Both the position numbers and the translations under genes were made by a program. A DNA stretch of 64,000 bases, from positions 94,274-158,273 of the forward strand of contig LNAC01000690.1 of NCBI GenBank assembly GCA_002007465.1, read 5' to 3'. The notes under the pieces are model-generated. The model was not told the origin of the DNA. It searched no databases and saw nothing but the letters and a program-made list of their open reading frames with translations. This DNA is from Ailurus styani. Lineage: Eukaryota > Chordata > Mammalia > Carnivora > Ailuridae. Every line of letters begins with the position of its first letter. Within the stretch, counting starts at the first letter, position 1. Of this stretch, positions 43,850-55,870 are shown piece after piece.

Positions 43850-44225
43850 TGCAGGTGTCCATAAATGAGCAAATATGTAAAGGATAAAGAAAGTCAGGGG
43901 TGTCTCACTGTTGGGGAACAGAGTTAAATCGAGGGAAGGAAAGACAAGAATGTACCCAGTGCTTCTGGATTGGAATTGGAGATATCAGTATGAACTCATG
44001 GATACTAAGGTAAGTAGATAAATAAATGGGTAGATGAAAATAAGAGAGAAAGAGAAAGATTTTATATATGACATATATAACATATAGTATATATACACAG
44101 TGGCATTATGTATATTTATGTCATAGATATGTGAGTCATATCATCTAGCTTTGTTTGCTGAGAGGGATCAGAAGCAATGACGTGCCCATAGGAATAAAAA
44201 TACCTAGTGCCCAGATCTTGGTTTA
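43850..44225 (+). mobile_element. Old L1 3' UTR-type fragment, + strand
   Basis: GATATCAGTATGAACTCATGG, a TA-rich run, GCTTTGTTTGCTGAGAGGG and GTGCCCAGATCTTGGTTT match the block at 57950-58250, so both are copies of one old L1 3' region. Confidence 0.65.
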
Positions 44226-44560
44226 TGCCTGGACTATGCCCAAATGGCTTATCCCTTCGATCTTTCAAGTATTTTCTTAAATGTCTTCTCAGTGATTCCT
44301 AGACTGATCTACACAATTTAAAATTGTAACCTTTCACCCAATCTGTGCTCATCAGCCATCTTTGCTTTTTGGCCTCAGTGCTTATCACTTTCTATCATGC
44401 TATATAATGAATTATTTTATGTATTTTCTCTCTCCCTGCTAGAGAGTGAACTTCTGGAGGGCAAATATTTTTGGTTCATTTGGTTCATTCAGCACTTAGA
44501 ATAAGGTCTGGCATGTAATGGGTACTCAGTAAGAGTTTGTTGAATAAATGAATGACTGAC
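44226..44560 (+). mobile_element. L2 LINE 3' end, + strand
   Basis: CTTATCACTTTCTATCATGC, GAGAGTGAACTTCTGGAGGG, CACTTAGAATAAGGTCTGGC and TTGTTGAATAAATGAATGA are in L2 3'-end order; a short MIR-like scrap (ATAAGGAAACTGAGG) follows to about 44630. Confidence 0.75.
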
Positions 44561-45713
44561 ATTGTTACAGATAAGGAAACTGAGGTTTGAACTCTTGGCA
44601 AGTAAGTAACACAGGTGGGATGTCTACCCATCTCATTAACTGCAGAATTCATTTCACAAAATGCCTGTATAGTGTGAAAGATAGTGATGTGAAACCAAAT
44701 CTGACTCCACAACCTAAGCACTACGCCCTCTTTGCCTCTGAAGATAAATTTTGCTTGCTTCCTAGTTGGGCCAAGGCCAAGTCTAGGCCCGTGCAGTGAC
44801 TATACTTAAAGTCCGTTTGCCCGGAATGTCCATTTGCATCAATGAAGACGGATCAGGTCTTTGAAGTAGATAGGGTGGCACCTGCTGGATGAACCCACCC
44901 TGGGAACTTTCTCAGCCCAGAATTTACTAGGGCTTCAGGTCACACATACCCTCTCTCTTTATCGTCAATCTCACCAACAGCCTTGTAAGAGTGTGCACAT
45001 GAACTCCTAAGAAATTTGTCTATGTGGGGGAGTAAAGGAAGTGAAAGAAAAAAGATGTCACATTTAGAGAGGTATCTGTCAAGAAGAAACAAAAATTAAC
45101 ATCAGAAGAAGCCGCTACATGTTTGGCAACTGATGACATTTTTTTAAGAAAAAAAATCATTTATTTAACATTCGAGGATAAAAGGGTAATTGTGCAAGAG
45201 GAAGAAGAGGCTAGGTTCCTCCTTAGTAGTAGAACCACAAAGCTAAAGTCAACAATAAGCAGCTAAACCAACAAAAGAGGGAAAGGTATGTCTGGAAATT
45301 TTGATTTAAAGCAATTGGAGGTTGGACGAGAAAAAGAAAATATGACAATTTAAGCATCACTCATATCTGTCAAAGTGTGGATACAGATCTAAAAGTCCAG
45401 TTACCTTAGGTTTCCAAGTCCACAGGATTCTGAAAGGGCTGCTAATTACATGATTTACCTCTTTGGTCATGGGAAAAGACATATTATGCTTGCCTGGCTG
45501 ATCTCAATTCCCAGAACCCTTGACCATGGTGATTGGCTAAGGAATGATCTCATGTCCAGATACACAGGATTTTTCTCCAGATTTCATGTAGAGACTAAGT
45601 GAGATAATCCCTCGCTTTCTCCTGAGCTCCCTAAGCTGGAATGGTAGAAACTTGACCTTGTTAGAGTCCATGCATCCCTCCTCTTGCCAATGGAGAAAGC
45701 CTGTGGACAAAAA

Positions 45714-45764
<51 letters not shown>

Positions 45765-47169
45765 AAGAAAAAAGAAGGAAACCAAAACCCATTAATAACA
45801 AGACAGAGAGAGTAAGAGAAGTGGTGGTAAGAGATGGTGGCACTGTCTCAGTTCCTGGTAGCCTTCATAACTAATCCTATTCCTGGACTTCACAGTTGTT
45901 TGAGCTGTTTTGAGCTACCTGCAGCAAAGAGAGTCCTGACCAACAAACACACCCTTCAAAAATATAATTTTTTGTGTGTTTTGTCAAATGTTTCTTGACA
46001 CCATGCTAAGCACTGTAAAGAGGGGAAAACTGCCATGAACCTAGTCCTCAGAGAGTTGAAAATATAAAACATGCAGTAATAGCTGTTGGGATCCTAACAG
46101 TCCCATCACTGTGCTTTAATAAAAGTCAGATGGGCTCATGGGGATCTTAGCAGCATAGATGAGTGGTACAAGGGAGGATATATTAATGAGACCAAGTTCA
46201 GGGGAACTTATGTAACAATAGGACAGACTGTGAGGAGAGCACTCAGGAGACCATGTAAGAGCTAGATTTGAGCTAGTTTCAAAATCAAAGGAGATCCAAT
46301 ATAGGAGTGAGGCAAAGGGACAGAAGCATAAATAGTGGATGAATATGTGAGTCAGAAGAGATAGGAGAATTGTGGTTCCAGACAATTAACCCATGGGAGA
46401 GAGGGATAGTGTCTGCTAGTGGCTGGAAGTGTGAGAAGTGGGGCCAAGTTCAATTGGCCAGAATTCAGCAGAGTTCCAGCCTAATAAGCTATAGTTCTTT
46501 GGAGATCTGGTTTGCCTTTTTGTAGACAAGAAACCAGCCAACTAGTCGTTGTCATTGGGAGAACCCAGAGCTTAGAATTTACAGTGGGCTCCGAGTCTTC
46601 ACCCAGAACAGCCTGAAGAGGGTAAACCAGATGATGAGTGTTAGGTACAATCATAGGAAGGGTCAAAGCACAAGCCAGGAATTGAAGTTTGGCATTCATA
46701 TCCAATGGCTTGTGAAGAATCTAGAACTGGAAATGAAAGACCAGGCAAAGTGGTCCAAGGCTGAAGAACCAAAGGAGCAGGATGAAGCAAGAGAAGGGAT
46801 GAGAACAAAGTGAATGTTTCTAAAATTTTTTTCCCAAAAGAGGTTGCAGTTCACCCAGCATGATTTTATTAATGGACTGCTAGGTGAGATGTGGGTAGGT
46901 CCACCTGTTTTAAAGATGTAGGAGATGGTGGACATCAAGGGATAAGAGGATCAAAGGCAGATGCCAGTGGTGCAGAATGAGCAAAGAGTGAGGATCTGGG
47001 AAAGGCAGCGTATCAGTAGGTATGCAGGCTGCCTGGTTTCCTCTCTAGAGTATTGGGATGGAATAGTGACACTATTTACTGGACTTGCAGTCAGGGTCCC
47101 AACAATGGCAGAATCCTGCTCTGGCATCTACCCCATTCACTCCAAGAAAAGAATATAGTATAATCTGTA
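44561..47169. other. Mostly unassigned DNA
   Basis: Around 45985-46480 and 46640-46840 the wording (CACCATGCTAAGCACTG; GAGCTAGATTTGAGC) resembles an old dispersed repeat of uncertain family. A GA-rich run is listed separately. No gene seen. Confidence 0.45.
45714..45778 (+). repeat. (GAAA)n/(GA)n purine tract
   Basis: GAAAGAAAGAAAG, then an unbroken GA run, then GAAAGAAAG: a purine-only mirror-like tract of about 60 bases. Confidence 0.95.
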
Positions 47170-47394
47170 CGAACAGACTGCTTGAGTTCAAATGCACGTT
47201 TTATTATTAAATACCTCCGTGACCTTGAATGGGTTATATAATAACCTATTCCTCATTTTCCTCATCTGTACAAAGGAGAATGTTTTGGTACTACTGCATA
47301 AGATTATTATAATAACAGTAATACACATTAAGCACTCAGAACTGTTCCTGGCAAGTATTAAGCACTCACTTAATGTTAGCAATTAATACTATCT
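47170..47394 (-). mobile_element. MIR SINE, - strand
   Basis: GCTTGAGTTCAAATGCAC, TCATTTTCCTCATCTGTAC, AAGCACTCAGAACTGTTCC and TAAGCACTCACTTAATGTTA follow the reversed MIR throughout. Confidence 0.8.
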
Positions 47395-47596
47395 CTCAAG
47401 AGAGAAATACAGGGGAACAGTAAGCAAATGGGAAGCAAAGGACTACTTTGCTTTTAGCTTTCAAGAGTGCCTAAGAAGCCCAATGCAGAGCTCTTAAGAA
47501 CAAATGGCTTGGGTTTGAAGTCAAGGGGTTTTCACTATTCTCTAAAGCTTAAATCCAGATCTTGGGTCTTGACAGTGTCCGGCCTGGCTCATTATT
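47395..47596. other. Unassigned DNA
   Basis: A reversed MIR scrap is possible near 47490-47560; nothing else recognised. Confidence 0.4.
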
Positions 47597-47607
47597 AAAA
47601 ACTAAAG

Positions 47608-47793
47608 GAGGGGCGCCTGGATGGCTCAGTGGGTTAAAGCCTCTGCCTTTGCCTCAGGTGATGATCTCAGGGTCCTGGGAGCCTGCTTCCTCCTCTCTCT
47701 CTGCCTGCCTCTCTGCCTACTTGTGATCTCTCTATCTCCCTCTGTGTGCGTCAAATAAATAAATAAAATCTTTAAAAATAAGTAAATAAAAAT
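47608..47793 (+). mobile_element. Mustelid-type CAN-SINE, + strand, internal deletion
   Basis: Head GGGGCGCCTGGATGGCTCAG and A-tail are present, but GGGTCCTGGGA is joined directly to GCCTGCTTCC (junction about 47680), losing about 30 bases found in other copies. AAAAACTAAAG duplicated at 47597-47607 and 47794-47804. Confidence 0.95.
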
Positions 47794-47804
47794 AAAAACT
47801 AAAG

Positions 47805-48392
47805 TAATGACCATCACATTTGGGAATGTGTGAGAACAGAAGAGCAAAACCTGGTCTACTTATTCACTAGCTGCAATAAAGAGAAGATAGCAAAATGGGG
47901 TGTGAGCCTGGAGCCATAACACTGAGTGACAAGGGCCCTAGAGAATGCAATCCAGAAAATGTCCCAGGCTGCTACACAATCATATTAGGAGCACATTTCC
48001 CTACTCAGGCAGGGGTAGTAGGAAGTGGGAGTGGGGTGCATGCAGTCAGTAGAAGCAGGTCTCTGGCAAGAAAATAGAAGTAGGTACATCCACTTTCATA
48101 GATGGATATCAGCGAACTATAATAAAGCTACTTTCAGAATCCACAAGCTGGTGGGTCTGAGCTTATTTCAAAAAAATCCTGTCTTTCATCTTTAGGATTT
48201 GCTCAGGAACTGGCTCAGATAAGAAGCAACTTACCATAGGCAGAGCCAAGTGGGCAATCTGGCAATTGACAGAAACTTTACCCTTGACCATACATGTCTA
48301 ATTTCTAATGAAGAGTGTGAAAACTGGGATTGATACTTTCCGTAATGATGAGTTTATATTTACAACATTTCCCCCCTCCCATCTTTTAAAGA

Positions 48393-48394
<2 letters not shown>
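47805..48394. other. Unassigned DNA
   Basis: Nothing recognised. Confidence 0.5.

Positions 48395-48427
<33 letters not shown>
48395..48427 (+). repeat. Poly-T, 33 bases
   Basis: Pure T run, the longest single-base run in the window. Confidence 0.98.
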
Positions 48428-48430
<3 letters not shown>

Positions 48431-48655
48431 ATTGGTTCAGTTAAAGCAATTGAAGTGTAAACAGTGGGCTCTTTCAATGTTCTCCAACTCCTTCACAGCC
48501 TTGAGCACTACTGCAGGTTGCTTTCAAATTTATGGTTCCTGATGATACTGAGGGCAGCCCCCTAAGCAAAATCTATACAGAGATAGGACATCTCCTTGGT
48601 GTGTACCCTAATTTGAAAGGATGAGAACACACAGTGGGAAATGTATGAGGGAATA
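48395..48655 (-). pseudogene. Possible polyadenylated retrocopy, source unknown
   Basis: An uninterrupted run of 33 T (48395-48427) is not attached to any SINE or L1 that I recognise. Read on the - strand, about 230 bases of non-repeat-like sequence (starting near 48655, including ATGTCCTATCTCTGTATAG) would end in this A-tail. The flanks TTAAAGAAG and TTAAGAAAT are only loosely alike. No AATAAA precedes the tail and no protein is recognisable, so this may be simply a T-run. Confidence 0.3.
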
Positions 48656-48939
48656 TTAAGAAATGTATACAATTAATATTTATGAGCATTGTGAGATGGG
48701 GCATCTACGGGAATGTAATGATTGCATCTGAGCAGGGTGTTTACCTGGGAATCCACGTTTCTCTTAATTTTTGGTAAATTGGATTCTGTAGAGAAGATTT
48801 ATGGCAAAACTCGACGGAGAAATATTGCTGTTAAATCCAGAAGAGCAGAAATTTTATTTTTCATTTCTTCTGTCTCACTCCAAAATAGTCTCTCTTGATT
48901 CAGTACAGACAAATTTCACAGAATCATAGCATTTCAGGT
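48656..48939. other. Unassigned DNA
   Basis: Nothing recognised. Confidence 0.5.
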
Positions 48940-49900
48940 CTGGAAACAATTTCTTTGCTCATTATTTCCTTTTGGATACATATATCCTTTCTAGAATCAT
49001 GTTTCTTTTACTTTAGATATTCCTTGAGGATGGAAACTCCAAGTTTGTTTGTCTGAAAATGTTTTTGTTTCCTCTTCATTTTGAAAAGATATTTCTCCTC
49101 AGTGTATGAATGTAGACAGTTATTTTTCCTCAGAATTTTGAAAATATTATTTTACTATATTTTGATTTACATGTTGCTATAAGGAACCTGATGTAAGTCC
49201 AATTGTTACTTCTTTGAAGGTAATCTTTTATTTTTAACCCTACTTCGGATGTTCTTATTTATCTTCCTTATCCTATGATTTTATTTAGAGATATGGATTT
49301 TTTTTTTTGTTTCACATTTGTGATGGTTCCTGAATCTGAGACTATGTGACTTTCATTAATTCTGGAAGATTTGCGTTCTCTTTCAAATGTTACCTTTTCC
49401 ATTTTTTCTAGTCTTTTCTTCTGGAACTTTAAAAGAAAAATATCTCCTAGATTTTCTCTTTTAATCTTCCATGTTTCTTTAAATTATCCTTATCTCATTT
49501 TCATTTTTTTCTGTAAACAGTAATTGCTTCAGCATGCAGCAATATATAGTAAGCAATTTCTTTAGTGCTAATTTCGAGTTTACTAGTTCTTCCTTTAACT
49601 CTGTCTATTCTGCTCTTTGGTCCATCGAGTTTTTAATTTTAAGAGTTATGTAACTTTTTTATTCCTAGATGTCTATTTGGGTTTTTTTTTTCAAGATTTC
49701 CTGGTACTTTTTTCAAATACATTATTCCTTGATCATATTTTTAATCCCTTCTTTTATTTCTTTACACAATTAAACATACCAATTGTTTATTATTTTTTTT
49801 CTGACAATTGCTCCCTAAATCCATAAGAGCATAAATCTTTTGTTAATAGTTTGGTTTTGTTTATGATTTTGTTTGTTGTTCCTGTTCATTATGGTTTGAT
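48940..49900 (-). mobile_element. Old L1/HAL1-like fragment, - strand
   Basis: T-rich text with TTTTGAAAAGATATTTCTCC, CTATAAGGAACCTGATGTAA, TCTATTCTGCTCTTTGGTCC and TTCTTTTATTTCTTTACAC is typical of reversed old L1 5' regions. Confidence 0.55.
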
Positions 49901-51119
49901 TCTCAAAATTTTGTACTTTTGGTTTTCTAACTCTTGTCCATTTCACTTATAGCTGTGTGAATTCTGCAAAGTCCACTTTGAGAGTGATGATTTGCAGGAA
50001 GAATTTGCTTTGGTTTCTGCCCAGAACTTGTTACGTGATCATTGTAAATTAATATTTTTGTCTTGAGGCTTCCTAGATCACCTAAGTGGTATAGAAATAA
50101 ACCTGAAACCCATGTGAGCACAGACCTGTGTTCACAAATTCTCAAGAGAGACATTTTTTCCTCACAAGAACTTACACCCGGATGAACAAGTTTCCCCTCT
50201 TGCCAGTAGGCTAATGTTTACTACCTTTCACTGAAATTAGACTCCTTTTAAAGCTCTTGATTATGCATGGGAGTCTTAAATTCAATTCTATACCTTGCAC
50301 AGTCCCAAGACTTAGCTCATGTCCTCATATGTAGCCATTAAACCCCACTGTGTCATAAGGACCAGCAAAGGTGCTGACAGCAGCCTAAGCTTCAGTCATT
50401 CTTGATTCCTGTTCCGTTTGAGTGTTTGGCTCCTAAGGGTTTCCCTAACTTTGTTGTAAACTTAGCCAAACCTATAAAAGTCTTTAGAAAACTTATATTT
50501 TATCCTATTTTTCCAGGTATTATGAAGCAAGTAGGGTTTTTCAAGATAATTAACTAAAAATTCCCTGATATGGATCATAAGTTTAATTAACCTATGTCTG
50601 TTTTTTTTTTTAACAAAACTACAACTCTTATTTCAAATGATTTGCAGAACCGCAATATGTTAAAAGAAAGAATAGACTAGAGTAGAATAGAATATAATAC
50701 TGTAGAATAGAATCAGAATTTCTCTAGCTATAGCTGAGCAAGCCCAGAACTCTGCTGGTTTGGTGTTTTTCTTATTCTTCAGGACAGCACACAAGATACC
50801 TGCTGGGACCTGTAAGACTACACAGGTCACACTATGAGGAAAAGTCTAATCTTGACCAAACCCCTGATTTTCAAAAGAAAAAAAATCCCATTTTCATATA
50901 GCTTGCCATGGTCAGACTTCTGCCATAGACTGGGTGCAGGCCACAGATGAAAATGAGGAAAAATGATGAATTCAGGATAGCATCTCTGCTATTGAGGCCA
51001 TTGGTTTCCTATCTATAAATACAAATAAGACTTAAACATAACCTTAAGGCTAATGTATTTATATAGTTCTCTTAACTTTAAATGCATGGTAACCTTGATT
51101 TCTGAAATAGCTACACCCT
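49901..51119. other. Unassigned DNA
   Basis: A degenerate TAGAATAGAA run lies at about 50669-50715. Nothing else recognised. Confidence 0.5.
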
Positions 51120-51352
51120 TGGGGCACCTGGATGGCTCAGTTGGTTAAGCTTCCAACTCTTGACTTTGGCTCAGGTCATGATCTCAGGGTTGTGAGATTG
51201 AGCCCCACGCTGGGCTCTGTGCTTAGCATGGAGCCTGCTTAAGATTCTTTCTCTCCCTCTACCTCTGTCCTTTCCCGCCCTTTCCCTCTCTAAACAAACA
51301 AACAAACAAACAAACAAAAAACCAAAAAAACCTAAATAAAATAAATAAAAAA
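51120..51352 (+). mobile_element. Older, diverged CAN-SINE, + strand
   Basis: GGGGCACCTGGATGGCTCAG, TTGGTTAAGCTTCCAACTC, GGCTCAGGTCATGATCTC, CCTGCTTAAGATTCTTTC and a tail containing repeated CAAA units (51293-51318). The subtype differs from the others in the window; no clean target duplication. Confidence 0.94.
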
Positions 51353-52254
51353 TAGAACAGCAACACCCATGCAGCATTCGATATAAACCAAATCCTATAC
51401 TTACTTTCATTGGAATATCAGAGCTATGTTCCTATGAGAAAAGCACTATGGCCCTAGGATGCAAAATTGCCTTAAAGAGTGCAGAAAATCGAATACAAGT
51501 GCATGTTAATTTTTGTAAATCCCTTATAATAAATTATCTCTTAATAAAATATTAAGCAAAAAAATTGAACATTGTAAATTAGATTATAAATGGGATATAG
51601 AAGAAAGAAGCCTTGTTCCATTAATCAAGCACTCTAGTCTTTATAAAATTATATTTATTATATCCACAAACCCCATCACATTCAAGGACAGCTGAATTGA
51701 GCATGTCTTGTCTGATTGTTCATTCTCTGAGAGTTTCTGGCTCACACTTTTCTCAAGTGTGTTTAGACAGATGAAAATGTAGTTGAGTAAAATGCTGGTC
51801 ACAGACACTTAATCTTGGATTTCTATAACAAGAACCTTTATCACTGTGAAGCCTCTACTCTTTCTCTTCTGGCCACAATGGCAAGCCAGAACCTTGTAGT
51901 GGCTGATTTCAGAAGTCAGAGCCAGAAAGATTTGTGATTGGAAAGGTTGGAAAAGCGGGATGGGGCGGAATGGCCACATGGCTTGGAGATTTGTTTGTTT
52001 CCTCAGCAGGACAGCAAGAGCAAAGGCAAAAACGTAAAAGTGAGGCCAGAAAGAGGGAAGGTAGACAGATCAAACAAAAACACAAAGCAAGAAACAAAAA
52101 ACCGAGTGCCTTTACTCAGATGAGCAGAGTCTGATTTCAGAAAGGACATTTGCACGCTTCAGCTCCTCCAAAATTCCTCACCCAGTGGCCAGTATTCTCT
52201 ACATTTTGTGGTATGTCCTGTCTTCCTGACTTTAAATTTCTCCAGAGAAGGGAA
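51353..52254. other. Unassigned DNA
   Basis: About 51840-51930 may be an old dispersed repeat. Overlapping short frames at 51909-52134 on both strands are not gene-like. Confidence 0.45.
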
Positions 52255-52490
52255 TAAATAATAATTATTGTATTTCTGTAATACTTCAAGGTTTATAATG
52301 AGATTTCCTCTTACATTATCTCACTTATTATTCAAACTAGGAGGGTATATATTAAGATTATCTCCATCCTACAACGAAGAAAATGGAGTTTTAAAAAGGT
52401 TAACAAATTTCCTGAGGATCACATAGCTAGTAAATGATAAAGCCAGGAGTTGGACAAAGTTCTTCACCAATGTTCCTGTGTTCTTCCTAC
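52255..52490 (+). mobile_element. MIR SINE, + strand
   Basis: TACTTCAAGGTTTATAATGAG, TTATCTCACTTATTATTC, CCTGAGGATCACATAGCTAG and AAAGCCAGGAGTTGG are in MIR order. Confidence 0.75.
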
Positions 52491-52508
52491 CAAACCAGCA
52501 GTTTTTAA

Positions 52509-52697
52509 ATTTTTTTTACAGATTTTATTTATTTATTTGAGAGACAAAAAGAGTGATCACAAAGGGCAGAGGGAGAGGGACAAGCAGATTCCCTGCTAAG
52601 CAGGGAGCCAGAGACATGGGGCTTGATCCCAGGACGTCGAGATCGTGACCTGAGCCAAAGGCAGACACTTAACCGAGTGAGCTACCCAGGCACCCCA
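52509..52697 (-). mobile_element. CAN-SINE, - strand
   Basis: ACAGATTTTATTTATTTATT, GATCCCAGGACGTCGAGATC, GAGCTACCCAGGCACCCC. AGCAGTTTTTAA duplicated at 52497-52508 and 52698-52709. Confidence 0.95.
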
Positions 52698-52739
52698 AGC
52701 AGTTTTTAATTTTGATGGATTTCGATTCCTCTTTTCTTT

Positions 52740-53190
52740 ATCATTTATGGTCAGTGTTTTCTGTGGCTGCTCACTGAAATCTCTGCCTACCCCCTAGGTC
52801 ATGAAGATAGTCTCCTATGTTTACTTCAGGCTTTATAGTTTTAGCCCCATGTTTAAATCTACCATCCATCATAAAGTAATTTTTGTATATGGTGTGAGTG
52901 AGGAGTTGAGGTTCATTTTTCATATGGATGGATACCCAGTGGTTCTAGCACCATTTCTGAAAATACTTTCTTTCCCCCTTGAGTTGCTTTGACCAAAGCA
53001 AAATGTATCAAAAATTATTTGACTGCCTAAGCGTGGGTGGTTTTTTTTCTGTCCTCTATATTCTGTTCCATTATTCTATTTGCTTATCCATTTGTCAGTA
53101 CACTATTATTTTGATTACAGCAGCATTCTGACATAGTTCTAATTAATTCAGTTTTTAAGTAACTGGGAGTCCAGTTGACTCACCATAATT
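52740..53190 (-). mobile_element. Old L1 ORF2 fragment, - strand
   Basis: GTAATTTTTGTATATGGTGTG, TTCTAGCACCATTTCTGAAA, CTCTATATTCTGTTCCATTA and TTTTGATTACAGCAGCATT are reversed L1 ORF2 landmarks in order. Confidence 0.8.
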
Positions 53191-53599
53191 ATAGAGACAT
53201 TCGCCATTGCATCATTCATTCATTTTTTTGTTTATTCAACGCATGTTTTTTGAATGCCACCCTTGTGACATACACTGTGGTTGGTCCTGGGAAACAACAA
53301 TAGATTAAGTAAATGTAATTCCCGTCTTAAGGAGCTACCATAGTGAGGGACACACTTACACAAACAAGTAATTATACAGTGTGCTAGAAGTAATCACTCA
53401 GTTGATAAATATTTATTGAGCATATACTATCAGCTTGGCAATGTGGACTCCTGAGCTCATGTCCAATTTCAACTTTGCTAACGCAAGTGTGAGCTTCTCT
53501 TCTTAACCTCATGTCGCCCACATAATATGTTTTCTAAGCTACCCTTCCCTGCTAATTAGTTGGATCCTTCTCTTTTGAACATTTTCCCACCACTAAAGC
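53191..53599. other. Old dispersed repeat of uncertain family
   Basis: TTTATTCAACGCATGTTTTT, GAAACAACAATAGATTAAG and CTTAAGGAGCTACCATAGTG follow a familiar old mammalian repeat; name uncertain. Confidence 0.45.
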
Positions 53600-53800
53600 A
53601 CAATAATATGAATAGTTATACCTTGTATTAGCATACTGCTTTCAACTTTTCAAAGTGGTTTTACATCCATTATCTTGTGTTTCTCTTCACATTTCTCCTG
53701 TGCATTAGGCAAAGCAAACGTTATTATTTTTATTTGACAGAGACAAGTAGATCACAGAAGCAGTAAGTGATTTGCTCCCTGTCACACAGCGAAGGCTGCA
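53600..53800 (+). mobile_element. MIR fragment, + strand
   Basis: TTGCTCCCTGTCACACAGCG with the preceding TTATCTTGTGTTTCTCTTCAC fits MIR. Confidence 0.55.
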
Positions 53801-55064
53801 GCTTTCCCCTTTCCTGCCCCCACCCCAACTCCCTTCCTGCTTCTTTTCCCGTTATTCTCTCTCTTCAGCATCTTATCAGTACACACTGTACCTGGAAGGC
53901 TTCCAATTTCAGGTACCACTCCTGGGCTCCGAGTTAAGCTGCCACAATGGTACCTTATGTTGAAAGACTACAATAGGTTGTCAGCGTTATCTTCAAGTGC
54001 TGACGGAGATTTATGAATGGGGATGGAGAAAAGAATCATGATCATTTTCACCATTACAACTGCCTGCAGAAGATTCATAAAATTTCTGACACTTTCTTCA
54101 TCCTTTTTTCCAGGCATCAGCTGTCAGGGGAAGGTCGCCCCTTCCCACCCAGCTTTGGAATGAAGTGATAAATGTGTCAGAAAGCTCATGCCGGGTGCAA
54201 TCTTCTGCCTTGTAAACAGTTTTCATTGATACATACATTAAAGTTTGCTTTCTTTTTTTTAAGCCTCCGTAAAAGTGCTTGAAAAAGAGCACTGTCACTG
54301 ATAAATGTCTCCCTTGTTGTTGGACTTTTAAGGATATGGGCTTGTTTAAAAAATATAAAGATGTCTAAATGGCTGGATATCTTGGGTCTTGTTTGACAGC
54401 AGGCTGACCAGGGTGTCAAGGTTGGTACTTTTACATGAGGAAATTTACACCAGCATTCTGAATTTTCATGAGCTCATTCTCTTCTTCCAGCCCCTCTCTT
54501 TNACCAAAAAAAAAAAAAAAACCAAAATCCCACCTTATCAAGGCTCTAAAGACATGGAAATATTGAATGCATATTTTTTTAAAGAAAGGATTTTTAGGTC
54601 AGTTTTTTTCAGTGTTTAATGCAGGAAGGGCCCCATTTTGCATTCCCATCGGCAATGTAGACAGAGTGACGAGTGTGTAATTGGGATCACGGCAGGAAGT
54701 GTGCTAGGGACTGAGAGAAAGTTTCGCAAAATTAGACTATCAAGAGGGTACTGTGGGGATAAAGGAAGAATATCTCTTTGGGCAGAATACAGGTTACAGC
54801 ATGTGCCCATTTTTCAACAGAAGATGAAAGGGAAGCATTATCCTACCAAATTGGAAAACAAAAAAACCTAGCAAAAACAGAACCTGAAATTACCTGTTTA
54901 GCTTCTAGGTCTTCAACTTTTATTAGTATTATTATTAAATCATATACTACCCAACCAAGCTTCAGGGGAAAGAGAATAAAGTCAAAATCGGATCAGAATG
55001 TTTGATCAAGCATACATCGACAGGACTCTCAGTTTCTTAGTCACCCCAACTCATCATCTTGGGC
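53801..55064. other. Unassigned DNA
   Basis: A strong acceptor-like tract (CGTTATTCTCTCTCTTCAG ends at 53869) lacks a good donor. An N stands at 54502 next to an A run. No family recognised. Confidence 0.5.
54502..54524. other. N followed by A run
   Basis: N at 54502, then ACC and a run of A ending in ACCAAAA-like text; the repeated ACCAAAA on both sides of the A run suggests an uncertain join. Confidence 0.7.
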
Positions 55065-55145
55065 CCCGCTGATGGACGAAGTCCAGAGAAACAGAGACTA
55101 AATGGTTTACCTAAGGTCATACAGCTAAGAGACTGTTCAAGAAAG
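55065..55145 (+). mobile_element. MIR core fragment, + strand
   Basis: ACTAAATGGTTTACCTAAGG followed by TCATACAGCTAAGAG is the MIR core. Confidence 0.6.
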
Positions 55146-55424
55146 AAACTGTGTCTTTTTGAGTTAGTTCTCCTCTTCCCCATTCTTCCCCAGTCTATTG
55201 CAATGCCGACTCTTTTTCTGCTTTTCTACTTTCCTGTCGTTCCTGCTGCCTCCATGGTCACCAAGTCTCTCAGCACTTTGTCCCAGGTCCTTCCCTCCAG
55301 CCTCCTCCTGTCTTACATGTTCTCAACTCTGACCTTCAGAAACATGGCTGTCTCCGTGTCATTCCCAGGCATGTCTGCTCTTCCTCTGCTTTCTCAGTGC
55401 CAGAGTCCCTATAACCCAGGCCCT
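55146..55424. other. Unassigned DNA
   Basis: Pyrimidine-rich; part of an open frame (55059-55571 +) that runs into the LTR and is not gene-like. An L2-like wording is possible but weak. Confidence 0.4.
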
Positions 55425-55870
55425 TCTGTATTCATTTCCTACACCTGCCATCATAAAAGTACCACAAACTGGGTGGTTGCAAACAACAGAAATGTATTGG
55501 CTCACAGTCCTCATGGCTGCATGTCCAAAACTCAAGATGCCAGTAGGGCCGTATTTCCTTTCTTTCCTTGACTCTTCTTGGCTTTGGTGATTTGCCCTCA
55601 ATCTTCGACATCCCTTGGCTTGCAGCTACTCTCTGCCTTCTTCGTCACATGGTACTCTCCCTGTATATCTGTCTTCACATGACCATCTTCTGATAAGGAC
55701 ACCAGTTATGTTGGATTAGGAGCTTTCCCTACTCCTGCAGGACCTCATCTTAGCTAATGACATCTGCAATGACCCTGTATCCAAATAAGGTCATATTCTT
55801 AGGTACCAGGAGTTAGAACTTCAACATATCTTTTTTTGCAGGGATGTACTTTTCAACCTCTAAGATTTCC
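55425..55870 (-). mobile_element. MLT1-like LTR (ERVL-MaLR), - strand
   Basis: AAAGTACCACAAACTGGGTGG, AACAGAAATGTATTGGCTCAC, GATAAGGACACCAGTTATG, CAAATAAGGTCATATTCTTAG and ACTTCAACATATC follow the complement of the MLT1-type LTR in order. No internal coding sequence. Confidence 0.8.

Noticed and set aside
53851..53912. Possible micro-exon after CGTTATTCTCTCTCTTCAG
   Set aside because: Excellent acceptor, but the only nearby donor-like site (CAG/GTACCA) is weak and the segment would be just 43 bases.
55059..55571. 170-codon open frame on +
   Set aside because: Runs through a MIR core, pyrimidine-rich DNA and into an MLT1-like LTR; a chance opening.
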